A DNA stretch of 64,000 bases from the NCBI GenBank assembly GCA_024636295.1, contig JAGXHI010000056.1, positions 1-64,000 on the forward strand, read 5' to 3'. The stretch comes from Desulfuromonadales bacterium. Its GTDB lineage: Bacteria; Desulfobacterota; Desulfuromonadia; Desulfuromonadales; JAGXHI01. A program made the translations under genes and the position numbers. A model generated the notes under the pieces. The model made no database searches. It was not told where the DNA came from and saw nothing but the letters and a program-made list of their open reading frames with translations. Position 1 is the first letter of the stretch. The number at the start of each line of letters is the position of its first letter. Positions 28,041-35,994 of this stretch are shown in pieces.

Positions 28041-30269
28041 ATGCCGGGACAACTTCTCTTTCGGAAAGAACTTGCGTTGACTTCTCTGATCGCCGAGGTG
28101 GCGGTTGCCGCCCCTCTGGACAAGACCCTCTCTTATGTCGTCCCCGAAGCCCTGCGGGAGCAGGCCCGGATCGGCATGCGCCTTCGTGTTCCTCTGGGAA
28201 GACGCAGCTCGGTGGCGTACCTGCTGGAGCTTCGGGAGGGCGATCCCGAGGGGCTGAAGGAGATCCGTGAAGTTCTGGACCGCGAGCCCCTGTTTCCTCC
28301 CCACCTGGTTCCCTTTTATCGCAGGAGCGCCGAGTATTATCGCCACCCCATCGGAGAAGTGATTCGCACCGCCCTGCCGTCGGGATTGTCCGGTGCGGTC
28401 GAGCGGGTGCGGATAGCGACGGAGAGGATTTTTTCCGCGACGGAGCACCCGGGAGAACCTGCGGGAAGCGCGCAGCGGCGTATACTTGGGTTCTTGCGCG
28501 AAAACGGCCCCACGCCGACAGGCGAGCTGAACCGCTTTTTCTCCGCCCCCCATGCGCCGCTGAAGCGGCTGAAGGAACTGGGATTCGTCTCCGAAAAAGA
28601 GGTGGAACGGCGGCGAGATCCCTTTTTCGATATCCCGGTTCCGCCCGATTCCGGACATTCTCTGACCGGCGCGCAGAAGGAAACACTGAAAATCATCGAC
28701 CAGGCGACGCACAGCGGCGGGTTCGCCTCGTTTCTCCTTCACGGGGTAACGGGAAGCGGAAAGACCGAGGTGTATCTCCGCGCGATCCAAAGCGTTCTGG
28801 CTCAGGGCCGCAAGGCCCTCGTCCTGGTGCCGGAAATAGCCTTGACGCCCCAGCTCGTCGGCCGCTTCCGGGCCCGCTTCTCCATCGAGGGCATCGGGAT
28901 CGCCGTCCTGCATTCCGGCCTCTCCGACGGGGAGCGTTACGATGCCTGGAGAGAGATCGCTCGGGGCGGCGTCGAAATCGTCATCGGCGCCCGCTCGGCC
29001 GTCTTCGCTCCTCTGAGCGATGTCGGCATGATCGTTGTGGACGAGGAGCACGAAGGCACTTACAAGCAGGGTGAGGGGTTTCGCTACAATGCCCGGGATC
29101 TGGCACTCATGCGAGGTCAGATGGAAAACGCGGCGGTTCTTCTGGGCAGCGCCACCCCGTCCCTGACCACCTATCACCGGGCCATGGAGGGTCCTGTCCG
29201 CTACCTTTCTCTCCCCGGTCGGATACTGGATCGGAATCTTCCCGAGACGGTCCTGGTGGACATGACCGGAAACGCCGCGGTGGGAGCTCTTTCCGAGGAT
29301 CTGCGAAACGCTCTGGAGGCCAACCTGAAAGAAGGCGGACAGTCCCTTCTTCTGCTGAACCGTCGTGGCTTCGCCCCTTTTCTCCTCTGCGCCGACTGCG
29401 GAGAGACCTTTCGCTGCCCCAACTGCGAAATCACCCTGACTTATTATCAGAGCCGCCGCCGGCTGCTTTGCCATTACTGCGACTACCTCCTGTCTCCACC
29501 GGATCTGTGTCCCCGCTGTCGGGGGGGGAACATTCTTCCCGAGGGCGTCGGAACGGAGCGGCTGGAGGAGGAGCTGGCGACGGCATTCCCGGCCGCACGG
29601 ATCGTCCGCATGGACCGGGACACCACCTCCCGCAAAGGCAGTCACCAGCGGATGACCGAAGCCATGGAAAAGAGGGAAATCGACATCCTGGTGGGGACGC
29701 AGATGATCGCCAAGGGACATGATTTCCCGGGGGTGACCCTGGTGGGGGTGGTCAACGCCGATGCCGCCCTCAATCTTCCGGATTTCCGCAGCGCGGAAAG
29801 GGGATTCTCCCTCCTGACGCAGGTGGCGGGGAGGGCGGGAAGGGGCGACCGCCCCGGAAAAGTCCTGATCCAGACCTACAATCCGGAGCACTACGCCATC
29901 GCCTGCGCCGCGCGCCACGATTTCCAGGGTTTCTTCGGGCAGGAGATCGAATTCCGGCGGGAGCTCTCCTATCCCCCCTTCGGATTTCTGGTGAACCTGG
30001 TCTTCTCCGGAAACGAAGCAGAAAAAACGGCCAAAGAGGCCGAAGAAACCGCCGAAGCGCTTCGCCGCTGCACCGGCGACGTGGAGATCCTCGGTCCGGC
30101 TCCCTGCCCCCTCTCCAGAATCCGGGGGAAAAGTCGGGTGCAGGTTCTCCTCAAAGCGACCTCCCGCGCCCCCCTTCACCGGCTGCTGAGCCGCCTGGGA
30201 GAGATCCGAAAACGAATCTCCCGCGGCATCCAACTCTCCGTGGATGTGGACCCCATCGACATGCTTTAA
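28041..30269 (+). CDS. priA: Primosomal protein N' (replication restart helicase PriA)
   Basis: A helicase of about 742 residues that reloads the replisome at stalled forks. The N-terminal DNA-binding domain starts IAEVAVAAPLDKTLSY. A winged-helix region follows, then Walker A HGVTGSGKTE and Walker B VDEEHEGTYKQ. Eight zinc-binding Cys lie in CADCGETFRCPNC and CHYCDYLLSPPDLCPRC, and motif VI is near VAGRAGRG. The start is uncertain: ATG at 28041 is used, but TTG at 28077 has GGAAAG upstream and fits the usual family beginning. The island that starts at 30286 lies right after its stop. Confidence 0.93.
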   Translation: MPGQLLFRKELALTSLIAEVAVAAPLDKTLSYVVPEALREQARIGMRLRVPLGRRSSVAYLLELREGDPEGLKEIREVLDREPLFPPHLVPFYRRSAEYYRHPIGEVIRTALPSGLSGAVERVRIATERIFSATEHPGEPAGSAQRRILGFLRENGPTPTGELNRFFSAPHAPLKRLKELGFVSEKEVERRRDPFFDIPVPPDSGHSLTGAQKETLKIIDQATHSGGFASFLLHGVTGSGKTEVYLRAIQSVLAQGRKALVLVPEIALTPQLVGRFRARFSIEGIGIAVLHSGLSDGERYDAWREIARGGVEIVIGARSAVFAPLSDVGMIVVDEEHEGTYKQGEGFRYNARDLALMRGQMENAAVLLGSATPSLTTYHRAMEGPVRYLSLPGRILDRNLPETVLVDMTGNAAVGALSEDLRNALEANLKEGGQSLLLLNRRGFAPFLLCADCGETFRCPNCEITLTYYQSRRRLLCHYCDYLLSPPDLCPRCRGGNILPEGVGTERLEEELATAFPAARIVRMDRDTTSRKGSHQRMTEAMEKREIDILVGTQMIAKGHDFPGVTLVGVVNADAALNLPDFRSAERGFSLLTQVAGRAGRGDRPGKVLIQTYNPEHYAIACAARHDFQGFFGQEIEFRRELSYPPFGFLVNLVFSGNEAEKTAKEAEETAEALRRCTGDVEILGPAPCPLSRIRGKSRVQVLLKATSRAPLHRLLSRLGEIRKRISRGIQLSVDVDPIDML

Positions 30270-30285
30270 AAAAGCCCTCTCAATC

Positions 30286-30300
30286 GGGGTCAGGTCTTGA
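30286..30300 (+). repeat. Left inverted end of the RAYT element
   Basis: GGGGTCAGGTCTTGA lies 31 bases upstream of the transposase start. Its last 14 bases are the exact reverse complement of 31194-31207 beyond the transposase stop. Confidence 0.75.
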
Positions 30301-30331
30301 TATATAAGATTTTTGGATGTATATTGCCGTT

Positions 30332-31189
30332 ATGGCCCGACCCTTACGCATAGAATTCCCCGGTGCTGTTTATCATGTCACCTCCCGTGGCAACGCACGG
30401 GCTGACATTTTTGAAGATAACGGCGACCGCGAAGTTTTCTTCAAAATCCTCGGCAAGGTGGTAAAGCGCTTTAACTGGCTTTGTCATGCCTACTGCCTCA
30501 TGGACAACCACTACCATCTCCTGATCGAAACCCCGGAAGGGAATCTCTCGGCGGGGATGCGTCAGTTGAACGGCGTCTACACCCAGGCGTTCAATCGTAT
30601 GCATGACAGAGACGGTCACATCTTCAAAGGGAGGTTCAAGGCGATTCTTGTAGAGAAGGAAAGCCACCTTCTTGAGCTGTGCCGGTACGTCGTCCTCAAT
30701 CCGGTCCGTGCGGGCATGACGGACCGAGTCGAGCAATACCCCTGGAGCAGTTATCTTTCTACCCTCGGCAGGACAGCAAAACCGGACTTTTTGTCAATTG
30801 AATGGATTCTCGGGAATTTCGCGACCTCTTTTCCGGAATCGCGGCGGCGATATCGGCGCTTTGTTGAGGAAGGATTGCAGTGCAGCGGCTCACCCTGGGA
30901 TAATCTTTCCGGGCAGATTCTCCTCGGAACAGAACCGTTCGTCCAGCGAGTGAAGGGTTTACTTGCTGAAAAGGAAGATATGCCGGAGATCCCGAGAATA
31001 CAGCGGCATCTCGGCCGTCCCCCGCTGGATGAGTTATTCCCTTCCGGCTCCGCACTGTCCAGGCCGGATCGAAACCGCCTGATCCGGCAGGCCCATGTAA
31101 AGTTCGGGTATACTTTGAAAGAGATATCGCAGGCGCTTGGAATGCATTACACGACGATCAGCAAGGCGATCAACAACGATGAGAAGTAA
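30332..31189 (+). CDS. REP-associated tyrosine transposase (RAYT, Y1 family)
   Basis: A 285-residue IS200-like HUH endonuclease. The family start MARPLRIEFPGAVYHVTSRGN is complete. The metal-binding HUH pair is in DNHYHLLIE, and the nucleophile Tyr is probably in GVYTQAFNR. The C-terminal 60 residues form a helix-turn-helix (YTLKEISQALGMHYTTISKAI), as in longer RAYTs. The gene is flanked by 14-bp inverted ends (30287-30300, 31194-31207). It opens the accessory island after priA. A shuffled remnant of a related gene lies at 32682-32826. The ATG at 30332 is chosen from the family N-terminus. Confidence 0.9.
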   Translation: MARPLRIEFPGAVYHVTSRGNARADIFEDNGDREVFFKILGKVVKRFNWLCHAYCLMDNHYHLLIETPEGNLSAGMRQLNGVYTQAFNRMHDRDGHIFKGRFKAILVEKESHLLELCRYVVLNPVRAGMTDRVEQYPWSSYLSTLGRTAKPDFLSIEWILGNFATSFPESRRRYRRFVEEGLQCSGSPWDNLSGQILLGTEPFVQRVKGLLAEKEDMPEIPRIQRHLGRPPLDELFPSGSALSRPDRNRLIRQAHVKFGYTLKEISQALGMHYTTISKAINNDEK

Positions 31190-31193
31190 CAAT

Positions 31194-31207
31194 TCAAGAC
31201 CTGACCC
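31194..31207 (+). repeat. Right inverted end of the RAYT element
   Basis: TCAAGACCTGACCC is the exact reverse complement of 30287-30300. A group II intron remnant begins directly after it. Confidence 0.75.
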
Positions 31208-31569
31208 TGTTCGCACTCCCAGCAAAGCCCTCGAACATGTTCGGGGACACGTCGAGCAGCGAATGCGGACGCATCTAAGTAAGCGGTACAAGGTCAGAAA
31301 TCGAAAAGTAGGATACGCCCGGTTTAGCAACCGAGTCCTGTATGCAAAATATGGGCTCTACAAGGTGCCGACGACAGCTGGCTGGACGAGGGCGCATGCC
31401 CTGCGGTGAAGGACATCGGAAAGCCGTGTGCGGGAAAACCGCATGCACGGTTTGATGAGGGAGGGCTGGTCAAGGTCACCACGGCAAGGCTCTTTAGGCA
31501 CCGCCGGACGAAAGGGGCGGAAACGGATAAGTCAAGCCTACAGTCGCAATGACCTGCTCTCTACTCTAC
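31208..31569 (+). mobile_element. 3'-terminal fragment of a group II intron
   Basis: This holds the end of a maturase gene followed by the intron 3' structure. Around 31423-31461 a domain V-like hairpin is visible: AGCCGTGTGCGGGAAAACCG followed by GCATGCACGGTTTGATGAG. A GC-rich domain VI region follows, and the element appears to end at CTACTCTAC near 31569. The 5' nine-tenths are missing. The piece begins right after the RAYT right end, so truncation probably came with a RAYT-linked rearrangement. Confidence 0.75.
31209..31409 (+). pseudogene. Group II intron maturase, C-terminal remnant
   Basis: The reading frame ends with the C-terminus of an intron-encoded reverse transcriptase: PSKALEHVRGHVEQRM, then the late motif YGLYKVPTTAGWTRAHAL before the stop. 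No RT active-site motif is present, so it cannot act as a polymerase. It matches in type the part that is missing from the truncated RT at 33320-34124. Confidence 0.75.
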
Positions 31570-31712
31570 CCAAGCGACCCCCAAGCGCGCGGGAGCCCCT
31601 TGCGATGAAGTATTTCCTTTTGCTGGTTCCGAGGGGCATGTTATAAATAAAATCAATCATTTTGGCTCCTGTGAAGCGCTCAATTTCGAGCACCAACCCC
31701 AAGGGGAACCGG

Positions 31713-32087
31713 ATGTCGGGTAAAACCGCTCTCGAAATGAATCCCGCCGAGTGGCAGAATTACAAGCCTTTTCGCGCCGCAAAGAAACATCCGATCTCCT
31801 CCGCCCAGCCGGAAGAGGCACGGAGGATAGCTTCCGCTCTGGCTCGTGAACTGCGAACCAGATTCCGGGCAGAAAAGGTCCTTCTTTTCGGCTCCTTAGC
31901 CCGAGATGATTTTTCAGTTCGGTCGGATATCGACTTGGCAGTCTGGGGTATCCCGCCCGGCGATTTTTACAGAGCTGTGGCATTTGCCAGCGGTTACAGC
32001 AAGAACTGGGCGGTCGATCTTGTGGATGGGGTGGATTGCTCGCAAGCTCTGAGGCGAAAAATTGAGCAGGAGGGGATCCCATTGTGA
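31713..32087 (+). CDS. MNT-type nucleotidyltransferase, probable antitoxin MntA
   Basis: A 124-residue minimal nucleotidyltransferase. The active-site pattern G-S-x-A-R-x-D-(x)n-S-D-I-D-L-A-V-W is complete: GSLARDDFSVRSDIDLAVWG. In known HepT/MntA pairs such a protein adenylylates the HEPN toxin and blocks it. The ATG at 31713 follows AGGGGAA at good spacing; an earlier in-frame ATG at 31662 lacks this. The stop overlaps the start of the next gene by four bases (GTGA), as is usual for these pairs. Confidence 0.8.
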   Translation: MSGKTALEMNPAEWQNYKPFRAAKKHPISSAQPEEARRIASALARELRTRFRAEKVLLFGSLARDDFSVRSDIDLAVWGIPPGDFYRAVAFASGYSKNWAVDLVDGVDCSQALRRKIEQEGIPL

Positions 32088-32557
32088 CTGGCAGAGGAGA
32101 GGTCTTGGCTCAAAGAATCTTAGCCGAGCTGCAAGATATTTCTATTCTTGTGGTTCGTGCGGAGCAGGGTTGGGTTAAGGCGAGGGAGAGCCAGGATGAT
32201 TTTTTTCTCGATGGAGTCGCCCTTAACCTGCACGGCTTCTACTCAGGTCTGGAACGCATTTTTGAGCGGATCGCCCTGGCAGTAGAGGATACAGTTCCGG
32301 ATGGCGCCAATTGGCATCAGGAGCTGCTCATCCAGATTTCAGCCGAGATCCCAGGACTCCGACCAGCGGTCATATCGCCTGATTTGAAAGAGGAGCTGGA
32401 GCCCTATCGAGGCTTTCGGCATATCGTCCGAAACGTTTATGCCTACAATCTACGGCCGGAGAAAATGGCGCCACTAATGGAAAATCTTTCGAAAGTATTT
32501 GCCACGGTCGAGAGGGAGATTGGCGCCTTTGCTGGTTTCCTGCGGAGCAATCGGTGA
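32084..32557 (+). CDS. HEPN-domain protein, probable HepT-type toxin
   Basis: A 157-residue helical protein starting with GTG at 32084 inside the antitoxin stop. HepT toxins are HEPN ribonucleases. The expected conserved segment is FRHIVRNVYAYNL near residue 112, with Arg-His and a downstream Tyr. The usual HEPN R(x4-6)H pair is not complete if the second position is read as the Asn in RN, so RNase activity is uncertain. Overlap and pairing with an MNT gene make the toxin-antitoxin call likely. The pair lies between two fragments of a group II intron. Confidence 0.7.
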   Translation: MTGRGEVLAQRILAELQDISILVVRAEQGWVKARESQDDFFLDGVALNLHGFYSGLERIFERIALAVEDTVPDGANWHQELLIQISAEIPGLRPAVISPDLKEELEPYRGFRHIVRNVYAYNLRPEKMAPLMENLSKVFATVEREIGAFAGFLRSNR

Positions 32558-32681
32558 TCCTCGCCTGCGATATCCAGGGTTCGTGCCGAACCCTGGGAGA
32601 AGTCTTCTGCTTTTTTAGAAAAAATTCCTGGTAATTCTCCTGCTCTTACATTGAAATCTTCAAAACACTAGCCCACACCCG

Positions 32682-32826
32682 TATTCAGCAGCGGCACCTC
32701 GGTCGTCCGCCGCTGGCTGAGCCATTTGCTGCCGGCGGCCGCAATCGCCTTGCTGATCGTCGTGTAATGCGTTTCCAAATGCCTGGGATTTCAACAACGG
32801 TGAAAAGTAGCAATTCAAGACCTGAT
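32682..32826 (+). pseudogene. Shuffled RAYT C-terminal relic with an inverted internal segment
   Basis: The first part (about 32682-32735) reads as QQRHLGRPPLAEPF, matching QRHLGRPPLDELF of the intact RAYT at 30332. Bases 32744-32770 are identical over 27 nt to the opposite strand of 31144-31170, the helix-turn-helix codons. Then 32790-32824 returns to the forward orientation and matches the RAYT 3' end, including the terminal TCAAGACCTGA. The gene is beyond repair. Intron sequence starts right after it. Confidence 0.75.
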
Positions 32827-32829
32827 CGT

Positions 32830-34124
32830 ACGCAGTAACAGCTGAAAATCACACGGGTTAAAGTCCCGTCCGGGGAGTTGTCCGTACACCCCGGTAGCTC
32901 AAGGGAGCGGCGTCTGAGTAATCAGGGGTCGTAAGTTCCCAATTGGCAAAGCAGCAGGCCGTAACACAAGTGAACCCGTACGTAGCCTCGTTACTTGCTT
33001 TGAAGATGCCGACCCAGTGGTCAGATGGGGAAGGCCGATGTTCGCAGGCTCGGAGAACGGAAGCGGCCTGTGAAATCTTCCGGGGTCGAAGGGATGGCAT
33101 GTTGCGGAGGATTCTCAGCCCAGTGCTGGAGACCCGCTGCGGTGATGCAGAGGAGCATCAACTGGTGCGTATAAGGAAACGAAATCGCGCAGGGCCGTAT
33201 CGGGAGTCGGAGGGGTCCATAGTACCGTTTGAGAATTCGGGACAACATAACCCGATTCGAGGGAAGGGACCCTGCTTTGTTCACGCAACCAAAGAGTGGA
33301 AGGTGAGGGGATTGCAGAAATGCTAACAACCCCGGAAAACATCAGGACACTACAGAGGAAGCTCTACCGCAAGGCCAAGCAGGACCCGGCCTTCCGCTTC
33401 CATGCCTTGTACGACAAGGTCTACCGGGCTGACATCCTCAGTCACGCCTATGCCCTTGTCCGTGCCAATAAGGGGAGTGCCGGCATCGACGGCGTCACCT
33501 TTGCGGCCATCGAGGAACGGGAAGGGGGCACCGCATTCATTGCGGAGTTGGAAGAAGCACTGAAAAGCAAGACATACAAACCGGACCCTGTCAAACGGGG
33601 CATGATTCCCAAGGCCGATGGCAGTCAGCGGCACTTGGGGATCCCGACCATCCGGGACAGGGTGGCTCAGATGGCCGTCAAGTTGGTCATTGAGCCGATC
33701 TTCGAAGCAGAATTTTGCGAAAGCTCCTATGGATTTCGACCGAAGAAGTCGGCCCATGACGCAGTTGAGGATGTGGCGTACTCCATGAACAAAGGGTACA
33801 CCGAAGTCATCGACGCCGATCTATCGAAATACTTCGACACCATCCCCCACGCCAAACTTCTGGCCGTGGTTGCCGAGCGCATCAGCGACGGTGCAATTCT
33901 GCACCTGATCAAGACGTGGCTCAAGGCGCCGATCATGAAAGTGGACAAGGACGGAACGAAGAGAAACGTCGGTGGCGGAAAGGGCAATCGTACCGGTACA
34001 CCGCAAGGTGGGGTCATCTCACCGCTTCTGGCCAATCTCTACCTGCATCTTCTGGACAGGATATGGGAAAGGCGGCAGCTCCAGAAGCGACTGGGTGCTC
34101 GCATCGTGCGCTACGCGGACGACA
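32830..34124 (+). mobile_element. 5' part of a group II intron, cut by a second intron
   Basis: From about 32830 to 33319 the sequence has no gene but has the pattern of the structured 5' domains of a bacterial group II intron, with many short GC hairpins such as ACGGGTTAAAGTCCCGT and CCGGGGAG followed by CCCCGG. The maturase gene follows. The 5' end cannot be fixed; a GUGYG start was not found before the RAYT relic, so a few bases may be lost. Its 3' half is absent downstream; a piece of the same type is at 31208-31569. Confidence 0.7.
33320..34124 (+). pseudogene. Group II intron reverse transcriptase, truncated at the YADD active site
   Basis: About 268 residues remain, starting at the ATG at 33320 with GAGGGG upstream. 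RT blocks are clear: [43 protein letters not shown] and finally RYADD. One base after the second Asp codon the frame runs into a GTGTG sequence that starts another intron. The thumb and maturase domain X are missing. A C-terminal remnant of the same type of protein is at 31209-31409. Confidence 0.85.
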
Positions 34125-34600
34125 GTGTGCCACGAAGGCACGCACGGGTGCTTTCGCATCCCCGTGCAGCTATGCTGCACAAAAGATGAGGGTTGGCCCC
34201 TCGGAGCCGCTATACAGGTGGAGGCTTCAAACCACCGTAAGCTGCTTCGGTAAAGAGCCGGGGTGGTGAGCGTTACGGAAAAGGCAGAACATGATTTTGT
34301 CAGGTGAGTTTCAAGGAGACGAACGCAAGTGAATCACTATTGAAGTGTCGAAAGCGTAGGGAAGAGGTCAAAACCGGGGGGTAGTCGTTACTCCGGGATG
34401 AGTCCGGCGGTCACCTGTTTACTGGCCGGATGGCCTTCGGCATGAAGGTGGCGTGAACTTGAAACAGGCTTTTGTGTGGAACGTGGGAACCTGTCGCTCT
34501 GATGTTAAGGGAGAAATGCAAGTGGAAGACCCACAAGCATGAGAGTACCGAAGCAGAGCACAGGGGCGGAGCGACCCGTAGTAGTGATGAAGGTTCTGTA

Positions 34601-35920
34601 ATGGAACTGGAGCGAAGGGGGAGCATTGTTCAGCTTGAAGTAAAGAAGACAACTGGAGACAGGATGATCGGATTGAAACAGGCAAAGCCGTTTTGTATTA
34701 CCAAACGACAAGTTTGGGAAGCATACAAACGGGTCAAGGCCAACAAAGGATCTGCCGGTGTTGATGGTCAGACGATTGAAGCGTTTGAAGAGGATCTGAA
34801 AGGAAACCTTTACAAGTTGTGGAACCGTATGTCCTCAGGCAGTTACTTTCCTCCAGCCGTCCTACGGGTAGAAATACCGAAGGTAGGAGGGGGGATGAGG
34901 CCGTTGGGGATTCCCACTGTGGCAGATCGAATAGCTCAGACGGTGGTTAAGCAGTTCATAGAGCCGGAAATGGAGAAACACTTCCATCCTGACTCCTATG
35001 GGTATCGTCCTGGGAAATCGGCACTGGATGCAGTGGGAATGGCGCGTAAACGTTGTTGGAAAAATGACTGGGTACTTGATCTCGACATCAAAGGCTTTTT
35101 CGATAGTATCGATCACGAGCTAATGATGCGGGCAGTGCGCGTGCATGTGAAAGATAAGTGGGTTCTCCTGTATATTGAGAGGTGGCTCAAAGCACCGATT
35201 GAAATGCCGGATAGCACGCAAATACTTCCACAGAAAGGGACACCGCAAGGGGGAGTCATAAGCCCCTTGCTGGCGAATCTCTTTTTGCATTACGCATTCG
35301 ACAAATGGATGAAGAGGAACTACTCCAACATTCAATTTGAGCGCTATGCTGATGATGCAGTGTGCCATTGCAAGAGTCAATCTCAGGCTGTAAAGCTGCG
35401 GCGCGATCTGGAATTGCGGATGAAAGCTGTAGGGTTGGAGCTTCATTCTGAGAAGACGAAAATTGTCTACTGTAAGGATGATGATCGACGAGAGGACTAT
35501 CCTCTGATCAGCTTTGATTTTCTGGGTTATACATTTCAACCTCGCAGGTCAAAGAATCGTTGGGGGAAATACTTCATCAACTTTACACCGGCAATCAGCA
35601 ATAAGGCCGCCAAGGCAATCCGGCAGACCTCACGTGGATGGAACTGGCCATTACGTAGTGATAAGCAGTTAGAAGATTTAGCCCGGATGTTCAACTCAAC
35701 TATTCGAGGTTGGATCAACTACTACGGGCGTTACTATCAGTCAGCTCTATACCCGACCCTAAAATGCTTAGAACGTCGCCTTATTATGTGGGCGACACGA
35801 AAATACAAGCGCCTGCGGCACCACCGAAGACGAGCAGCGCAATGGTTGGATCGTATCGCACGAAACCAGCCAAACCTGTTTGCACATTGGGGGTTGTTGT
35901 ATGCATCGGCTGGGCAATAG
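34601..35920 (+). CDS. ltrA: Group II intron-encoded reverse transcriptase/maturase
   Basis: About 439 residues. RT motifs are complete: [56 protein letters not shown] and FDFLGYTF. The maturase domain X covers roughly 320-430 with RGWINYYGRYYQSALYP. No HNH endonuclease domain follows. The start is uncertain: the ATG at 34601 has AAGG upstream, and the ATG at 34664 has GGAG. It promotes splicing and mobility of its own intron. Because the gene is complete, the intron may still be active. Confidence 0.9.
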   Translation: MELERRGSIVQLEVKKTTGDRMIGLKQAKPFCITKRQVWEAYKRVKANKGSAGVDGQTIEAFEEDLKGNLYKLWNRMSSGSYFPPAVLRVEIPKVGGGMRPLGIPTVADRIAQTVVKQFIEPEMEKHFHPDSYGYRPGKSALDAVGMARKRCWKNDWVLDLDIKGFFDSIDHELMMRAVRVHVKDKWVLLYIERWLKAPIEMPDSTQILPQKGTPQGGVISPLLANLFLHYAFDKWMKRNYSNIQFERYADDAVCHCKSQSQAVKLRRDLELRMKAVGLELHSEKTKIVYCKDDDRREDYPLISFDFLGYTFQPRRSKNRWGKYFINFTPAISNKAAKAIRQTSRGWNWPLRSDKQLEDLARMFNSTIRGWINYYGRYYQSALYPTLKCLERRLIMWATRKYKRLRHHRRRAAQWLDRIARNQPNLFAHWGLLYASAGQ

Positions 35921-35957
35921 GAGCCGGATGAGCGGAGACGTTCATGTCCGGTTCTGT
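35921..35957 (+). ncRNA. Group II intron domain V
   Basis: GAGCCGGATGAGCGG, the loop AGAC, then GTTCATGTCCGGTTC form the short catalytic hairpin directly after the maturase stop, as is normal in this class. Confidence 0.75.
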
Positions 35958-35994
35958 GAGAGCCTGAGGGGGAGGTTCCCTCGGGCTACTCGAC

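Larger units (their letters stand above)
34125..35994 (+). mobile_element. Full-length group II intron inserted in another intron's RT gene
   Basis: The element starts GTGTGCC (GUGYG consensus) at 34125, has a structured non-coding 5' part of about 475 bases, a maturase gene (34601-35920), domain V at 35921-35957 and a domain VI-like region ending near CTCGAC at 35994. Group II introns splice from RNA as lariats and retrohome with their own reverse transcriptase. The left exon is the RT gene of the first intron; the right exon is a DNA methylase gene. The exact 3' end may be two bases further right. Confidence 0.8.

Noticed and set aside
27765..30233. 822-codon open frame on the minus strand
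   Set aside because: It mirrors priA, whose helicase and zinc motifs are complete. The antisense product shows no domain.
34472..34600. Longer N-terminus for the second intron's reverse transcriptase
   Set aside because: It would need a TTG start and adds residues from the structured intron RNA region; ATG at 34601 or 34664 is better placed.
35880..35994. Apparent start of the methylase gene inside the intron
   Set aside because: These codons lie in the maturase end and in intron domains V and VI; they are not methylase sequence.
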